Below, in pieces: positions 25,501 to 37,259 of a DNA stretch of 64,000 bases; within the stretch, counting starts at the first letter, position 1; each line of letters begins with the position of its first letter. The notes under the pieces were generated by a model. That model did not search any database, was not told the origin of the DNA, and saw nothing but the letters and a program-made list of their open reading frames with translations. This stretch comes from Atherix ibis (lineage: Eukaryota; Arthropoda; Insecta; Diptera; Athericidae). The DNA is taken from the NCBI GenBank assembly GCA_958298945.1, contig OY282610.1:26064233-26128232 (forward strand), in the 5' to 3' direction. The position numbers and the translations under genes are program-made.

Positions 25501-28500
25501 ATTCGGTAAAAATTTTCTTACAAAAATTTCGAGAATTCTATAAAAAAATTTTGGGAACAATTTTTAGTCAAAATTTCTGTTAAACATTCTTCTTAAAAAT
25601 GTTGATAAAAATACTCATTAAAAATTTTCGGTAAAAATTTTTCAGCAAAAATTTCGGAAAAAATTCTCAGTAAAAATTTCGAGCAAAAATTTCGAGAATT
25701 CTATAAAAAAATTTTGGGAACAATTTTTAGTCAAAATTTCTGTTAAACATTCTTCTTAAAAATTTTGATAAAAGGATTTTCTTTAAATTTTTCAGCAAAA
25801 ATTTCGGAAAGGATTTTCAGTTAAAATTTCGGGTAAATTTTTCAGCAAAAATTTCGGGTAAATTTTTCAGTAAAAATTTCGGTAAACAATTTTCGCGAAA
25901 AAATGTCGGGTAAAATTTTCAGCAAAAATTGTCAGCAAAAATTTTCCGTACAAATTTTTAGCAAAAATTCGATAAAAACTTTTATGAAATAAATTTTCAG
26001 TCAAAATTTTCCGTCCAAATTATCAACAACAATTGGGTAAGTATTTTCAGCAAAAATTTCGAAAAGAATTCTCAATAAAAATGTTGGTAAAAATTTTTGA
26101 GCAAAAATTTCGGAAAAAATTGTCAGTGAAAATTTTGAGCAAAAAGTCGGCTAAATTTTTCAACAAAAATTTCGGTACAAATTTTTAACAACAATTCGGT
26201 AAAATTTTTTATCAATAATTTCGAAATGGATTCTGATTAAAAATTTTTCGAAAAAAATGTCGGGTAAATTTTTCAGCAAAAATTTCGGGTAAATTTTTCA
26301 GTAAAAATTTCGGTAAACAATTTTCGCGAAAAAATGTCGGGTAAAATTTTCAGCAAAAATTGTCAGCAAAAATTTTCCGTACAAATTTTTAGCAAAAATT
26401 CGATAAAAACTTTTATGAAATAAATTTTCAGTCAAAATTTTCCGTCCAAATTATCAACAACAATTGGGTAAGTATTTTCAGCAAAATTTTCGAAAACTAT
26501 TGTAAAAATTTCAGGAAAAATTCTCATCAAAAATTTTCCGTACAATTTTTTAGCAAAAATTTCGAAAAGAATTCTCAGTAAAAATGTTAGTAAAAATTTT
26601 TCGAAAAATATTTCAGGTAAAAAATTTTTCAGTAAAAATTTCGGAAAAAATTCTCTAACAATTTCGAGCAAAAATTTCGGCTAAATTTTTCAACAAAAAT
26701 TTTGGTAAAAATTTTCAACAACAATTCGGTAAAATTTTTTATCAATAATTTCGAAATGGATTCTGAGTAAAAAAATTTCGAAAAAAATGTCGGGTAAATT
26801 TTTCAGCAAAAATTTCGGAAAGGATTTTCAGTAAAAATTTCGGGCAAAAATTTCGGGTAAATTTTTCAGCAAAAATTCAGTAAAAATTTTCTTACAAAAA
26901 TTTCGAGAATTCTATAAAAAAATTTTGGGAACAATTTTTAGTCAAAATTTCGGTTAAACATTCTTCTTCAAAATTTTGATAAAAATACTCATTAAAAATT
27001 TTTCAGCAAAAATTTCGAGAATTCTATAAAAAAATTTTGGGAACAATTTTTAGTCAAAATTTCTGTTAAACATTCTTCTTAAAAATTTTGATAAAAATTC
27101 TCATCAAAAATTTTTGGAAAAAATTTCGGGTAAATTTTTCAACAAAAATTTCTGTAAAAATTTTCAACAACAATTCGGTAAAATTTTTTATCAATAATTT
27201 CGAAATGGATTCTGATTAAAAATTTTTCGAAAAAAATGTCGGGTAAATTTTTCAGCAAAAATTTCGGAAAGGATTTTCAGTAAAAATTTCGGGTAAATTT
27301 TTCAGCAAAAATTTCGGGTAAATTTTTCAGTAAAAATTTCGGTAAACAATTTTCGCGAAAAAATGTCGGGTAAAATTTTCAGCAAAAATTGTCAGCAAAA
27401 ATTTTCCGTACAAATTTTTACCAAAAATTTGATAGAAAATTTTCCGTCCAAATCATCAACAACAATTTTCGAAAACTATTGTTAGTAAAAATTTCAGGAA
27501 AAATTCTCATCAAAAATTTTCCGTACAATTTTTTAGCAAAAATTTCGAAAAGAATTCTCAGTAAAAATGTTGGTAAAAATTTTTCGAAAAATATTTCGGC
27601 TAAAAAATTTTTCACCAAAAATTTCGGAAAAAATTCTCAGTATAAATTTCGAGCAAAAATTTCGGGTAAATTTTTCAACAAAAATTCGGTAAAAATTTTC
27701 AGTAAAAATTTCGAAAAGGATTCTCAGTAAAAATTTCGAAAAGAATTCTCAGTAAAAATTTCGGTAAAAAAATTTCGAAACAAATTACGGGTAAATTTTT
27801 CAGCAAAAATTTCGGTAAAAATTTTCATCAATAATTTCGAAATAGATTCTCAGTAAAATATTTTCGATAAAAATGTCGGGTAAATTTTTCAGCAAAAATT
27901 TCGGCAAAAATGTTTAGCAAAAATTCGGTAAAAATTTTCTTACAGAAATTTCGAAAATTCTATAAAAAAATTTTGGGAACAATTTTTAGTCAAAATTTCT
28001 GTTAACATTCTTTTTAAAAATTTTTATAAAAATTCTCATTAAAAATTTTCGGTAACATAAACTGTTTGTCGGGGCTTTTTAAAAATATCCATTTTAGACG
28101 TCTAGTTTTGTTAGACAGTAGATATTGTAGAATTCAATCTTCTTTAAGTTTTAGAAACAAGGAGTTTGGGATTGCACTGAACTGTACTTGCTGACTAGAC
28201 AAAACCATTTCGAGTTAATTTTGCCTTTTTTTTATTTTTATTCATAGGCTAATATTTTCTATTTTAAAAATTACTTCTTTCGTTTAGTTTTATTTTATAT
28301 TTGTTAACAAATTTTGATGAAGAATTTTTTTAAAAGTAAATGTTTGTATTTGGTTAAGAGCAAATTTGGTGTTAGTACGTGACGCCCATTAAAGGGGAAG
28401 TAATTAAAAATTTAAGAATTGTCGTTAAAAGAAAAATGCGAAAATAGTCGAAAGAAGAAAAATGTTTTTTTGTTCATTTTCAGGTCAACATTTGAGATAA

Positions 28501-30608
28501 TTCCAACATTTCTGGACCAAAACAAAACGCCTGTTGTCCATGTTGAGCACAATTTAGGCTTAGAATCTTGGTGTGCCAAGCATGTATACGATTATGCACA
28601 TAAAACAATAATAGCTTTAAAACTAGGCAATAATAAATACATATACAATGAGTCAATAGTTAAGTATTTGAATTGTGCATTGCTGATAAATCCCGATGTT
28701 ACCACATTTTGGCATATACGAAGGCAGCTAGTCGAGAGGAATAAGCTTCGTTTACAAAAGGAATTCAAATTTTCGGCCATTGTTCTGACCAAGAAGCCGA
28801 AGTCAAGCGAAGCTTTTGCTTATAGACGGTGGCTGTTTTCATTTCAAAGTAAGACAATTTATCTAAATTTTATTTTGATTGCAATTTATTGTAAATATTA
28901 TACGAGTATAAACCGTCTCCATGAAAAAATCAATTCATTTTTGTGCATTTCGGGATGTTTTTTTCATTATTTTTTAGATTATGCTTGTCAGCGCAAACAC
29001 ACTCGCTGTTTTGTTTAATGAAATTTATTTTTAGTAAAACGATCAGAAAAAAAGATAATTTTTTTATAAAAGTGGTCAGTTTTTATACTTTTTGGTGTAA
29101 ATTTGGTAAAGTGATTGACATATTGACGATTTGACATAAATAATTGATGATAATTAAAGTTTGTCAATTTCGAAATTTTATGAAAACGATATATTTAAAA
29201 AAAATTGCCAATAATTATTTTCGGAAATAATCGAAAGCAAACTGGACATTTTTTAAAATTTTTTTTAGAAAATCGAAGGTGAACTAGAAATTTATTCCCA
29301 AAAATTATTGGAACTTCGGAAGCGAGGTTTAGATTCAGTAAAGATTTTCCATTAAATTTTGGTGAAAATTTTCCAGTTCATTGTCGAAAATTTTGCAGAA
29401 AAGATTTTCCATTAAATTTTGGTGAAAATTTTCTAGTTCACTGTCGATTTTTCATGCTGTTATGAGAAAGGCCGCTAATGCTGACGATAGCAATTTTTTG
29501 TATAATTTTCGTTTTCATATTCCGTCGTATTGGAAAACGTCTGTTTATGTTTTTAATTTTATTCAGTTTTGATATTTTCAATGGCAATTTTTTTATTATT
29601 TTAAGAAAACTCGTATGATTTACAATTTTTGTTGACAAAAAAATATTTACAATTTTATTAATAGTTTTTAGAATAATAAAAAAAACCGTGAATTGATTGG
29701 TTCCTTAACGATAAATAACGTCATCTGTCAGCTCAAATCTAGTATCTGTAAATATGCATGGAATATTTTTGATTTTTAGAAATTTTTAGAAAAAGTATCT
29801 TTTTCCTTTAGAGGTATTTTATTTATTTTCTTTTCTTTGCAAAAAAAAAAGTATTAACAAAAAAAACCTTTACTGATATTATAATTATCATTTTTTTAAA
29901 ATTTTGTTTTGTTTTTGTATATTTTTAGGTGGAGAATCAATTGATTGGTGCTTCGAAATAGGGATTTGTGAAAGGTGCGCCGATAAAAGTTCGAGTAATT
30001 ATCATGCATGGACACATCGACAATGGATTTTACAGAAGGCGACACATCTATTAAAATCGGAAATTTTGTTGACTGAGAAATTCATCAAGAGGCATATCAT
30101 CGATTATAGTTGCTATCATCATCGTCAATTCATATTGAATCGTTTATTTGAAATTAACTATTATGATAAAGAGGAGAAAGAATTCTTTTTTCTTAAAGAG
30201 CTAATAAATTTCTATGTTGTTAACGGTGTTAGTAACGAAAATGAGATCATAACAACTCTATTGCCTGGTGTCAATACTAGTGCGATCGCTGAAGAAAAGC
30301 TTAAATCATTTTTGTATTGTTGCAATCTAGCATCATATGACATTAAGTTTTGTGACGATGCAAAAAATATATTCGGATTTCGTGAATCTTTCGAAAATCA
30401 TAGGCGAGCCTCGTTGAAATTCATCGTTGACAAGTGCATTATGCTAAGCCGAATGGACAATTGCTATCAGCAACCATTAACGAAGGTATCAAAAATCGAT
30501 ACATTGAATAACACATTCCTATTAGCGTTGCAAAAGTCTGAAGGAATGCTTGGTGAAAAACACCGAAAATGGTGCTCACTATTTTTAGGCTTTGATTATT
30601 CAAAGTAA
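16545..30608 (+). CDS. temp: protein prenyltransferase alpha-subunit repeat protein, PTAR1/tempura orthologue
   Basis: Three exons with matching phases: 16545-16621 (donor GTGAGT), 28484-28848 (acceptor TTTTCAG, donor GTAAGA), 29929-30608 (acceptor TTTTTAG). The sum is 1122 bp, or 373 residues plus TAA. Prenyltransferase alpha (PPTA) repeats are visible as NPDVTTFWHIRRQLV, KPKSSEAFAYRRWLF, SSNYHAWTHRQWILQ and IDYSCYHHRQFIL, each with the W/H-xxRRxxx core. Order, number and length fit PTAR1. In flies the orthologue tempura acts in geranylgeranylation of Rab1 and Rab11, as the alpha-like partner of a Rab prenyltransferase, affecting Notch trafficking (known for the family). The gene has an 11,862-bp first intron, mostly satellite DNA, while the second intron (28849-29928) is 1080 bp and ordinary. 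Confidence 0.94.
16622..18099. other. PTAR1 intron 1, non-satellite 5' part
   Basis: About 1.5 kb of intron before the satellite. It has moderate complexity to about 17300 and then becomes A/T-rich. The open frame 17375-17671 is Phe/Lys/Ile-rich and not convincing. Nothing recognised. Confidence 0.5.
18100..28055 (+). repeat. about 10-kb intronic satellite, degenerate short units in 918/943-bp higher-order repeats
   Basis: The basic motif is a degenerate 20-30 bp unit such as AATTTTTCAGC + AAAAATTTCGGGT, repeated throughout. On top of it, long units repeat almost identically. One diagnostic segment recurs at 18724, 19642, 20585, 21503, 22446, 23386, 24278, 25196 and 26432. The spacings are 918, 943, 918, 943, 940, 892, 918 and 1236 bp, so neighbouring units alternate and the dimer is 1861 bp. 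The 943-bp form has an extra short segment before the GAGCAAAAATTTCGAG block. The edges (18.1-18.7 and 26.0-28.05 kb) are more divergent, as expected when unequal exchange homogenises the centre. The 79-codon minus-strand frames inside the units are a by-product of the repeat. The whole array lies in intron 1 of PTAR1. Confidence 0.95.
28849..29928. other. PTAR1 intron 2
   Basis: 1080-bp intron between the GTAAGA donor and TTTTTAG acceptor. It contains a short direct repeat of about 40 bp (AAGATTTTCCATTAAATTTT at about 29340 and 29400). No gene is seen. Confidence 0.7.
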
Positions 30609-33600
30609 TTTATTTATATTGTATATAAAACTACATATAAATATTAATATTTAAAGACTATATTAATTATATTATTATTGTAATTATTATTATTATTATT
30701 GTTATAATTATTATTGTATTTAAGTTTTCTAATTCTATTTTTAATATAACTATTACAATTATATTATTAGAATTAAGAATAATACAGAAAAGTCTATTTC
30801 TGAATATCACAGTATACAAATTCAGTAATGAGATATAATATCTATTAAATATTTAGAAAAAAATTCGATTGAGAACAATTTAAAGATGAATCGTAATCGC
30901 AGGTTACGTTTGAAAGCATGCAATATTGTATATTTTCCTGTCACCAATCAATACTATAATTAATTTAACATAATTATTTAAAATTTATTTAACAATTTTA
31001 CTAAGTTTTGTTAAATTTTTTTTTAACAAAATAAACAACTTTTTCCAAATATTTATCAGTTTTATATCTCTCCTATTTTGTGGCAAATCGAATTATAATT
31101 ATTATTATTCAATTAAATTAGGTACTAAATAAAAAAATTTCAATAATATTTATAATCTATAATAAATAGTGAATATTCTTATTGAATAACAATATTAATA
31201 AGAAAGTTTGTAATTTTTTTAAAATTTTAACATTTTTATCAATATTTTTTATCCCAAAAAAATTATCGGTTATTGATTCAAAATAAATGAAATTTCGATA
31301 TTTTCAGTAAAGTTCAATTACTAAAAAAATTAAAACAAAACTCTGCTAGTAAAGGACAATAAAAGAGGGATCGAATTTCGAGATATTTTTCGGTTTTTGT
31401 TAACATATTTTTTTCTCGAATAAACTTTATTTATTTTGTTTTCTAGCTGTTAAAACGATTATCTCTAATGAAAATGTTTCGATTAAACTTAAAGATTCAT
31501 ATTTAAACTACCACAATTCACTCAAATGAACCGATCAAATGTTCCCTAGTTGGTAGTTGTCTAAAATATCTTTCCTTTAAAAATTCCTATTACTATTGTT
31601 TTTATTGAATGAATATATAAAATAATATCAATTATTTTTAAGAAAAAACTACCATTTATCTTTCAATAATAATTACTTCCTAATTTATTTAAATAAAACG
31701 AAAAAATGTGATCATTAATTCTTGTTCAAGTTGTCTGCACTTCATCTGTACTCAAAATAGCATACGGAACAGAATATGGGCTTAAAAAAATTACAGGAAA
31801 GGATACAGTTAAGGGACGAATAAAAAATTACGGAATGTTTTTTTTTTTATTACAGTACAAGAGGTTTTTTTTTTGTTTTTTTCTCTCAAACTAGTTTAGA
31901 TAGTCTAGATTAAGGTTTTGTTAAAAAAAAAACAAATTTATTTATATTAAATAATAAAAAATATATAATAAAAATGAAATAATTTATAAAGATTGTTTAT
32001 TTTTTGTTGCTCATACTAATAATAATAGTAATTCTAATAGTAATAATAATTCAAATAATAATAATATTAAATTATGATAATTATTTGTTTTTTATTTGAT
32101 TATATATATTTTTTATGTATACATATGTACGTATATAAACTACAAGTAGCTTTAAATGTGAAAAAAAGAAGAATCCTTTATTCACATTAATATGAATTCA
32201 GTACAAAGTACAAGAAAATAATTAGATTTAAAATAATAAATATAATATGCCTTTATTTATTTATTTATTTATTTAATCCACACTTTTTTTTTGATCAATG
32301 CGTTTTATTTAGTAATAAAAATTATTTGAATCACAATTCGTTTTTTTGTGCGTTGTATCCGGTAGAAAATATCAATTTCCATTTAAAGAGTTCGAAAAAA
32401 CAACTGCAAATAACAGTTATGAGATAAAAACAAATTATGTTAATTATAATAAAACCAAAAGAAAAAAAATGCAAAAAAAACAAATGTTTTTAATTAATAA
32501 ATAATATATATATTTGTATGATAAATGATTAGTTAAAAATGTTTTAATGCAGTGTTGACTGATTTATTTTGAAATTGTTACTAAAGAAATTCATTCTTGA
32601 TAATAGCTAGAAGTTCTTTCAGAAAATTATATTTAAAAACTTATAGACATTATAATAAACTATATTGAATCAAAATAAATGAAATGAAATAAAATTCAAA
32701 TAAAAAATAGAAAAAAAATTACAATATACAATAAATAATTATTAGTGTTTAACTAAAACAAACAAAAAAAATCTATCATCAAATTCTCGGATTTCATTTG
32801 AATTATTTTAATGAATATTTATATTTTTCGTTCTATTAGAAATTGAAAGCAAAAACTAAACTGAAATTTTGAAAGAAAAACAAAAAATTCTGAAGAAAAT
32901 TTTCTTTTTTCTATTAAAATTTTAATGTTAAAGAAAAAATTATATTATTTGATGAAATCCATTTGATGGTGACAAATATGAAAATCTTGTCAAATATTCT
33001 AGTTCGGTCTGTGACGATTTTGACAGAAAAGAAAATTGTACGCTTCCGTTGTAGGGTTTTTGACACAGAAACAATTTTGTGATTGACAACGAATAAATAA
33101 AAAAAATTTATGTTTTGTGTGTGCGATTTTTTGTTATTAAAATAAATTGTATATGAAATATTGAACGATTATAATAAATATGAAATATTATTTTATGGAT
33201 AAAGTGTTAATTGTGTGAACGAATGTATGATCCGCAAAATAATTACACACTGTAAGATAACATGAAGAAAATAAAGCATTTAAAAGAAATTTTTGTTGTT
33301 GTATTGATATTTGTTTCCTTATACTTTCCGTTTTTTTAACCACTATAAGGAAATATTGTGCCTATAAAAAATAAAAGTGATAAAATTTCGGCTGCTAAAA
33401 TTAATATTGCACAATTTGTAATGTTTGCTAAATAATTCACATTTTTCGTTACTTTTTTGATATTTTTTTGGGCATAATTTGAAAATTGTCAGATTTTTTT
33501 GTAAACCAAATCAAGAAACTAAAAACTAAAAAAAAAACTTCGTTTCCATTTCAATAAATAGTTGTTAAAGACCATTCGTATTTTATCCTTTGCCGGGTTC

Positions 33601-34583
33601 TGGGCTAATATCGTACCATAAAGTCCATTTGGACTAAACTTTAAGTATATTTTCTCTTATGGTTTATAATAATTTTATTTTTATTGAACAAATTTATGTT
33701 AAAGAAATGTTAATTTTCTTTTGCAAATTAAAAAAAGTATAAATGATCTTCTATACAATATAAAATATTTTGTATACATTTTATTTTGATAAAAAAAAAT
33801 TTCATTTATTTTCTATAAAATTACATAAAAACCAGCTTATTTATGGGGTCAAAAATGTTTAATTAAAAATTTATTATGAATGCTACTGTTTAGAATATGT
33901 AACTGTAAAACTATTAAAAAATAGTACAAATATTTATAGGAAAATATTTTAAAAAATAAATACATGAAGGTTAATGGACGTATTATTTAATTGCATATAT
34001 TTCAACGTTATTTAAATAAATTTCTCTATAATTTGAACGAAAAATACCCATATTATACGAATTAAACAATTTTTTTAGGGGATAAATTGTTAATAGCCAG
34101 CATTTGAAAAGAATCGTCTTTCAGACAGGAGGAAAGTGCAAAAAAATTATATCGAATCGACTTCGATATTTTATCAAACCAAAAACAAATAAAAAACCCG
34201 AAAAAAAGAAAAAAAAACTTTGTTTCCATTTAAATAATCAGTCGTTAATTTGAATATTGTCAAATTTTTTTTGTTCGTCCATTTAATGATTTTATCTAAA
34301 TTATTTTATTGACACTAAAATTATATCAAATGGACTTATGGCTACTCTCTGAACTTGCATTCTTTCTGAAATGACCTCTTCATCTTAATAAGATGTATAA
34401 TTAAAAAGAAAAAGTAATAAAAAATACCAAAAATTATTTAAAAAATAAAGGAAATCTATCAAAAATAGAGTGTTATCCATTTTGAGGTTCAAAAATCAAC
34501 GCTCTTTAATTTGACAGGTATACAAAATACAATTTTCGTTTAGTTAACTGTTTGCCATTTTATATTTTAAAATAAATAAATTA
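30609..34583. other. AT-rich intergenic DNA downstream of PTAR1
   Basis: About 4 kb with no supportable gene. ATT-type microsatellites lie at 30668-30715 and 32010-32070, and a TTTA run near 32250-32275. Two short segments (about 33490-33560 and 34170-34240) share the CAAG/AAC-poly-A-GTTTCCATTT pattern seen at the start of the transposon relics at 34584 and 41314, so they are probably truncated copies of that 5' flank. Otherwise nothing is recognised. Confidence 0.5.
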
Positions 34584-35540
34584 CCATAATGTGTCGCTGC
34601 GATATTTTGTCAAACTAAATACAAATCAAGAAAGCAAAAGAAAAAAAAAATAATTCCTCACGTCTAAAAATCCATTTAAATAAAAGTAATTTATGATATT
34701 AAAATAATAAAAATTGGCACCTCTGCCATTTAATTGAAATTTGACGAAATTAAAAAAAACTAACGCATATTCATCAATTTGTAAAATTCTTTCGTTAAAA
34801 TTCGTAATCATTTAAAATTGCGTTATTTTCTTGGCCGAATTGTGACTATTTTGTTTATTTTTTTAACTGTTAAAAAATCCATTTTTCGGTTTACTATCTT
34901 CGGCCCCGATATTGGACAGCTGTCAAATATATGCTGTCCAATATGGCGCTTATCTAGTTTTAAATTTGCCATTTTACGTTATGGGCTATTAAGCTTAAAA
35001 TTGCGCAGAAAACGAGAGATTTGGATACTGATTTTTCGAACAAAGTTTTCTTCAGGGATGAGGATTATTTCTCGCTTGATGGATATCTCGATAAGCATGT
35101 CGTTAAAATAAGACAGCACCACAAGCCAAATTTTATTCAACAAATTTTGGCTTTATTGCACAAAAAGTTCTTAGAACGCGTAATTTCTTCAGCGATAATG
35201 CTCATTAATCGCTTGATGGATACAACAATAAGCAAGATTGTCATGTGTGTGGCTCTCAAAACCCACAAGTGACTATAGAGAAGATATTATATTCGCAAAA
35301 AGTACTTTTTCGGTATGCATTTTATTTTGTAGGTGTCATTGAGTCGTATTTGTATGAAAATGATGAAGAAGAGACCGTTTACGTCGATTATGAGCGCTAT
35401 GGCCGTATTGGAAACCTACTACTTTTAGCCTGAGCTCAATGACTTTAATCTGGACCATATGCGGTTTCCTTAAGACGGTGCCGCAAGCCACACAAGACGA
35501 TAACTTTTTGGAGATTTGATGCCATTGGAGTTTTCGTTCA
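34584..35540 (+). pseudogene. relic of an IS630/Tc1-mariner (DD41D-like) transposon, copy A
   Basis: Broken frames give transposase motifs in order: DEDYFSLDGYLDKH (first Asp region, DExxFxLxGYxNKQ in the family), a fragment FIQQILALLHKKFLERVISS, then a second copy of the SLDGYNNKQDCHVCGSQNP block, QVTIEKILYSQKV and a segment around YENDEEETVYVDYERYGRI. Stops and frameshifts are many. The upstream about 330 bp is noncoding and matches copy B at 41314. The duplicated DGY block shows that the ancestor was already rearranged before it spread. Old and nonfunctional. Confidence 0.75.
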
Positions 35541-36580
35541 AGGCAAGGAAATTATGTCAACTTTAACGTTAATTTTTCTAATCTCAAGGCAAGAAAGTTA
35601 TCACCTTTTTTTTTGTACAATACTTTTACTATAATAGTCTAATAAAATATATTTAAATTAAATTCCAAATATTTTATATAAAATGAATAGAAAATTTAAT
35701 CATTATCTGAATATAAAGTGTATTTTATTTATCTTTATTTTCCAATGCACAAATTGGATATTTCCATATCCAAATTTTTTGACCCTAAAAAGTATATAAT
35801 TAATAGCCAAAAATAAGTAATATCGATTGAAAAACTATTTTTGATATATTGCTACCTTAATTCATATTCAAAAAGTTTCAAATTTCTTTGTTAAACTTTA
35901 AGGAATCATTAAACAAATGATATCCTTGCAAGTAATGGACTACTAACGAAAATTTTTCTTTTCATGGATATTAAGAAAAATATTTCGATATTAATTTTTT
36001 TTCCTCTTTGTTATTTATTGAGAAAAAAAATGAAGACCTAAAAAAAAATTCATATTTGTTTGGGGTGATAATATACGATAAAGTTGATTTTTTTCTAATA
36101 AGCATTTTTGGTAGAAAATATTGTAAGCTATTGAAAAAAAAATGAAAATGGAAAAAGAGAAGGTGAAAAAATGAAGGCAAAACAAACAAACCAACGAAGG
36201 TGAAAAAGGAATTGGAATTTTTAGAATTTATTGTAGCAGAAAAGAACAACAAGAAACTCCTTCACATCAATGAGGAAATGGGTCGCATATGCAAGACGAG
36301 GTAAATATTGGCATTTGGTTGTGCAGAGCGTTGGCACTCGTTCAAAATAGCCGAATTTCTCCAATAGTCGGAAGGTTTTTTGATTTTCGATTTCCATCGT
36401 CAACTTCTGTAATCTGGCACGGTGAAACTCTTTAGTAGAACTTTTTTGTTCTGAATAATATGAATATCCTCTAGCCCCACCCAGCCCAATTCAGCCTTGT
36501 CGATAGTTTAGATTTCATTCGTTTGATGGGATTGGTCGGAACATTTTTAGGACTTGGCCAACTAACTACGATTGCATTAG
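35541..36580. other. intergenic; possible minor transposon debris
   Basis: The segment 35700-35760 (CCAATGCACAAATTGGATAT) resembles sequence at 43862 and 50800 next to the 86-bp satellites, so it is likely the 3' flank of the same transposon family. A GC-richer minus-strand frame of 60 codons at 36221-36403 is unrecognised. Confidence 0.4.
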
Positions 36581-36589
36581 GCTCAGTCC

Positions 36590-36672
36590 GGTGCAAAAGC
36601 CAATCGAAAACCTACGACGCGCAAAACACCAAAACACTCCAAATCGAATCTGGGGAGTGTTTTGGTGTTTAC
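36590..36672 (+). pseudogene. Tc1-like transposase crumb carrying a 17-bp perfect hairpin
   Basis: The plus strand reads a diverged PIENL motif near 36600, and beyond it NRIWGVF, resembling the Tc1 family SPDLNPIENLWG motif. The arms 36624-36640 and 36654-36670 are perfectly complementary (AAACACCAAAACACTCC), with a 13-nt loop. The transposase assignment rests on a few residues only. Confidence 0.3.
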
Positions 36673-37259
36673 TTAACTAACGAATAATAAATTGATTCAA
36701 AGATATTCTCTCCCTAATACGTTACATTTTTTTTAAATTTTTTTTGTTTTTTTTTGGTGCGTGCAATGCAACAAAAACAATGATATCTCTTATAGACTAT
36801 TTAATAATAATAGTAGCGCTATATACTTAAATAGTATAAGAGAAAAAATTAATACATATTTGCTAAAATAAAATAAAAAAATATTCAAAAAAAAAAACAA
36901 GTAAACAGTGATTATCTTAGATAAAAGTCGAGGTGTGAATAAGAAGAAAAGGGTAAAAAAATAAAGAAGAAATATCGTTTCTCTTAATGACTTTGGCAAA
37001 CAATTACGAATAATACAAATCGGTGGCATGCACAACCTTTTAATCATCGCAATTTTGTTTATTTTCGAAATATTTCGTTAAGATTTTTACGTTTTTATTT
37101 TATTTTAAATTTTTACGTACACATCTCCCCACATAACAATTTTTTTACGAGTATATGTGTTCATCCCCATCAGAAGAGGTTTAAACACTTCAGCAATACA
37201 TACACATGCATAGAATTCTATAATTTGTTGCTTTTTTTTCATAATTTAAATAATATAAT

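Noticed and set aside
18262..27730. Nine nearly identical 79-codon minus-strand frames (and a 113-codon plus frame) in the satellite
   Set aside because: They are read-through of a short A/T-rich repeat, rich in Phe/Leu/Lys, start and stop at the same repeat positions, and lie in an intron on the opposite strand. They are not a gene family.
18100..28055. CRISPR array
   Set aside because: The repeats are contiguous and degenerate with no unique spacers, and the genome is eukaryotic. The same holds for the arrays at 39.3, 43.2, 46.3, 49.1 and 61 kb.
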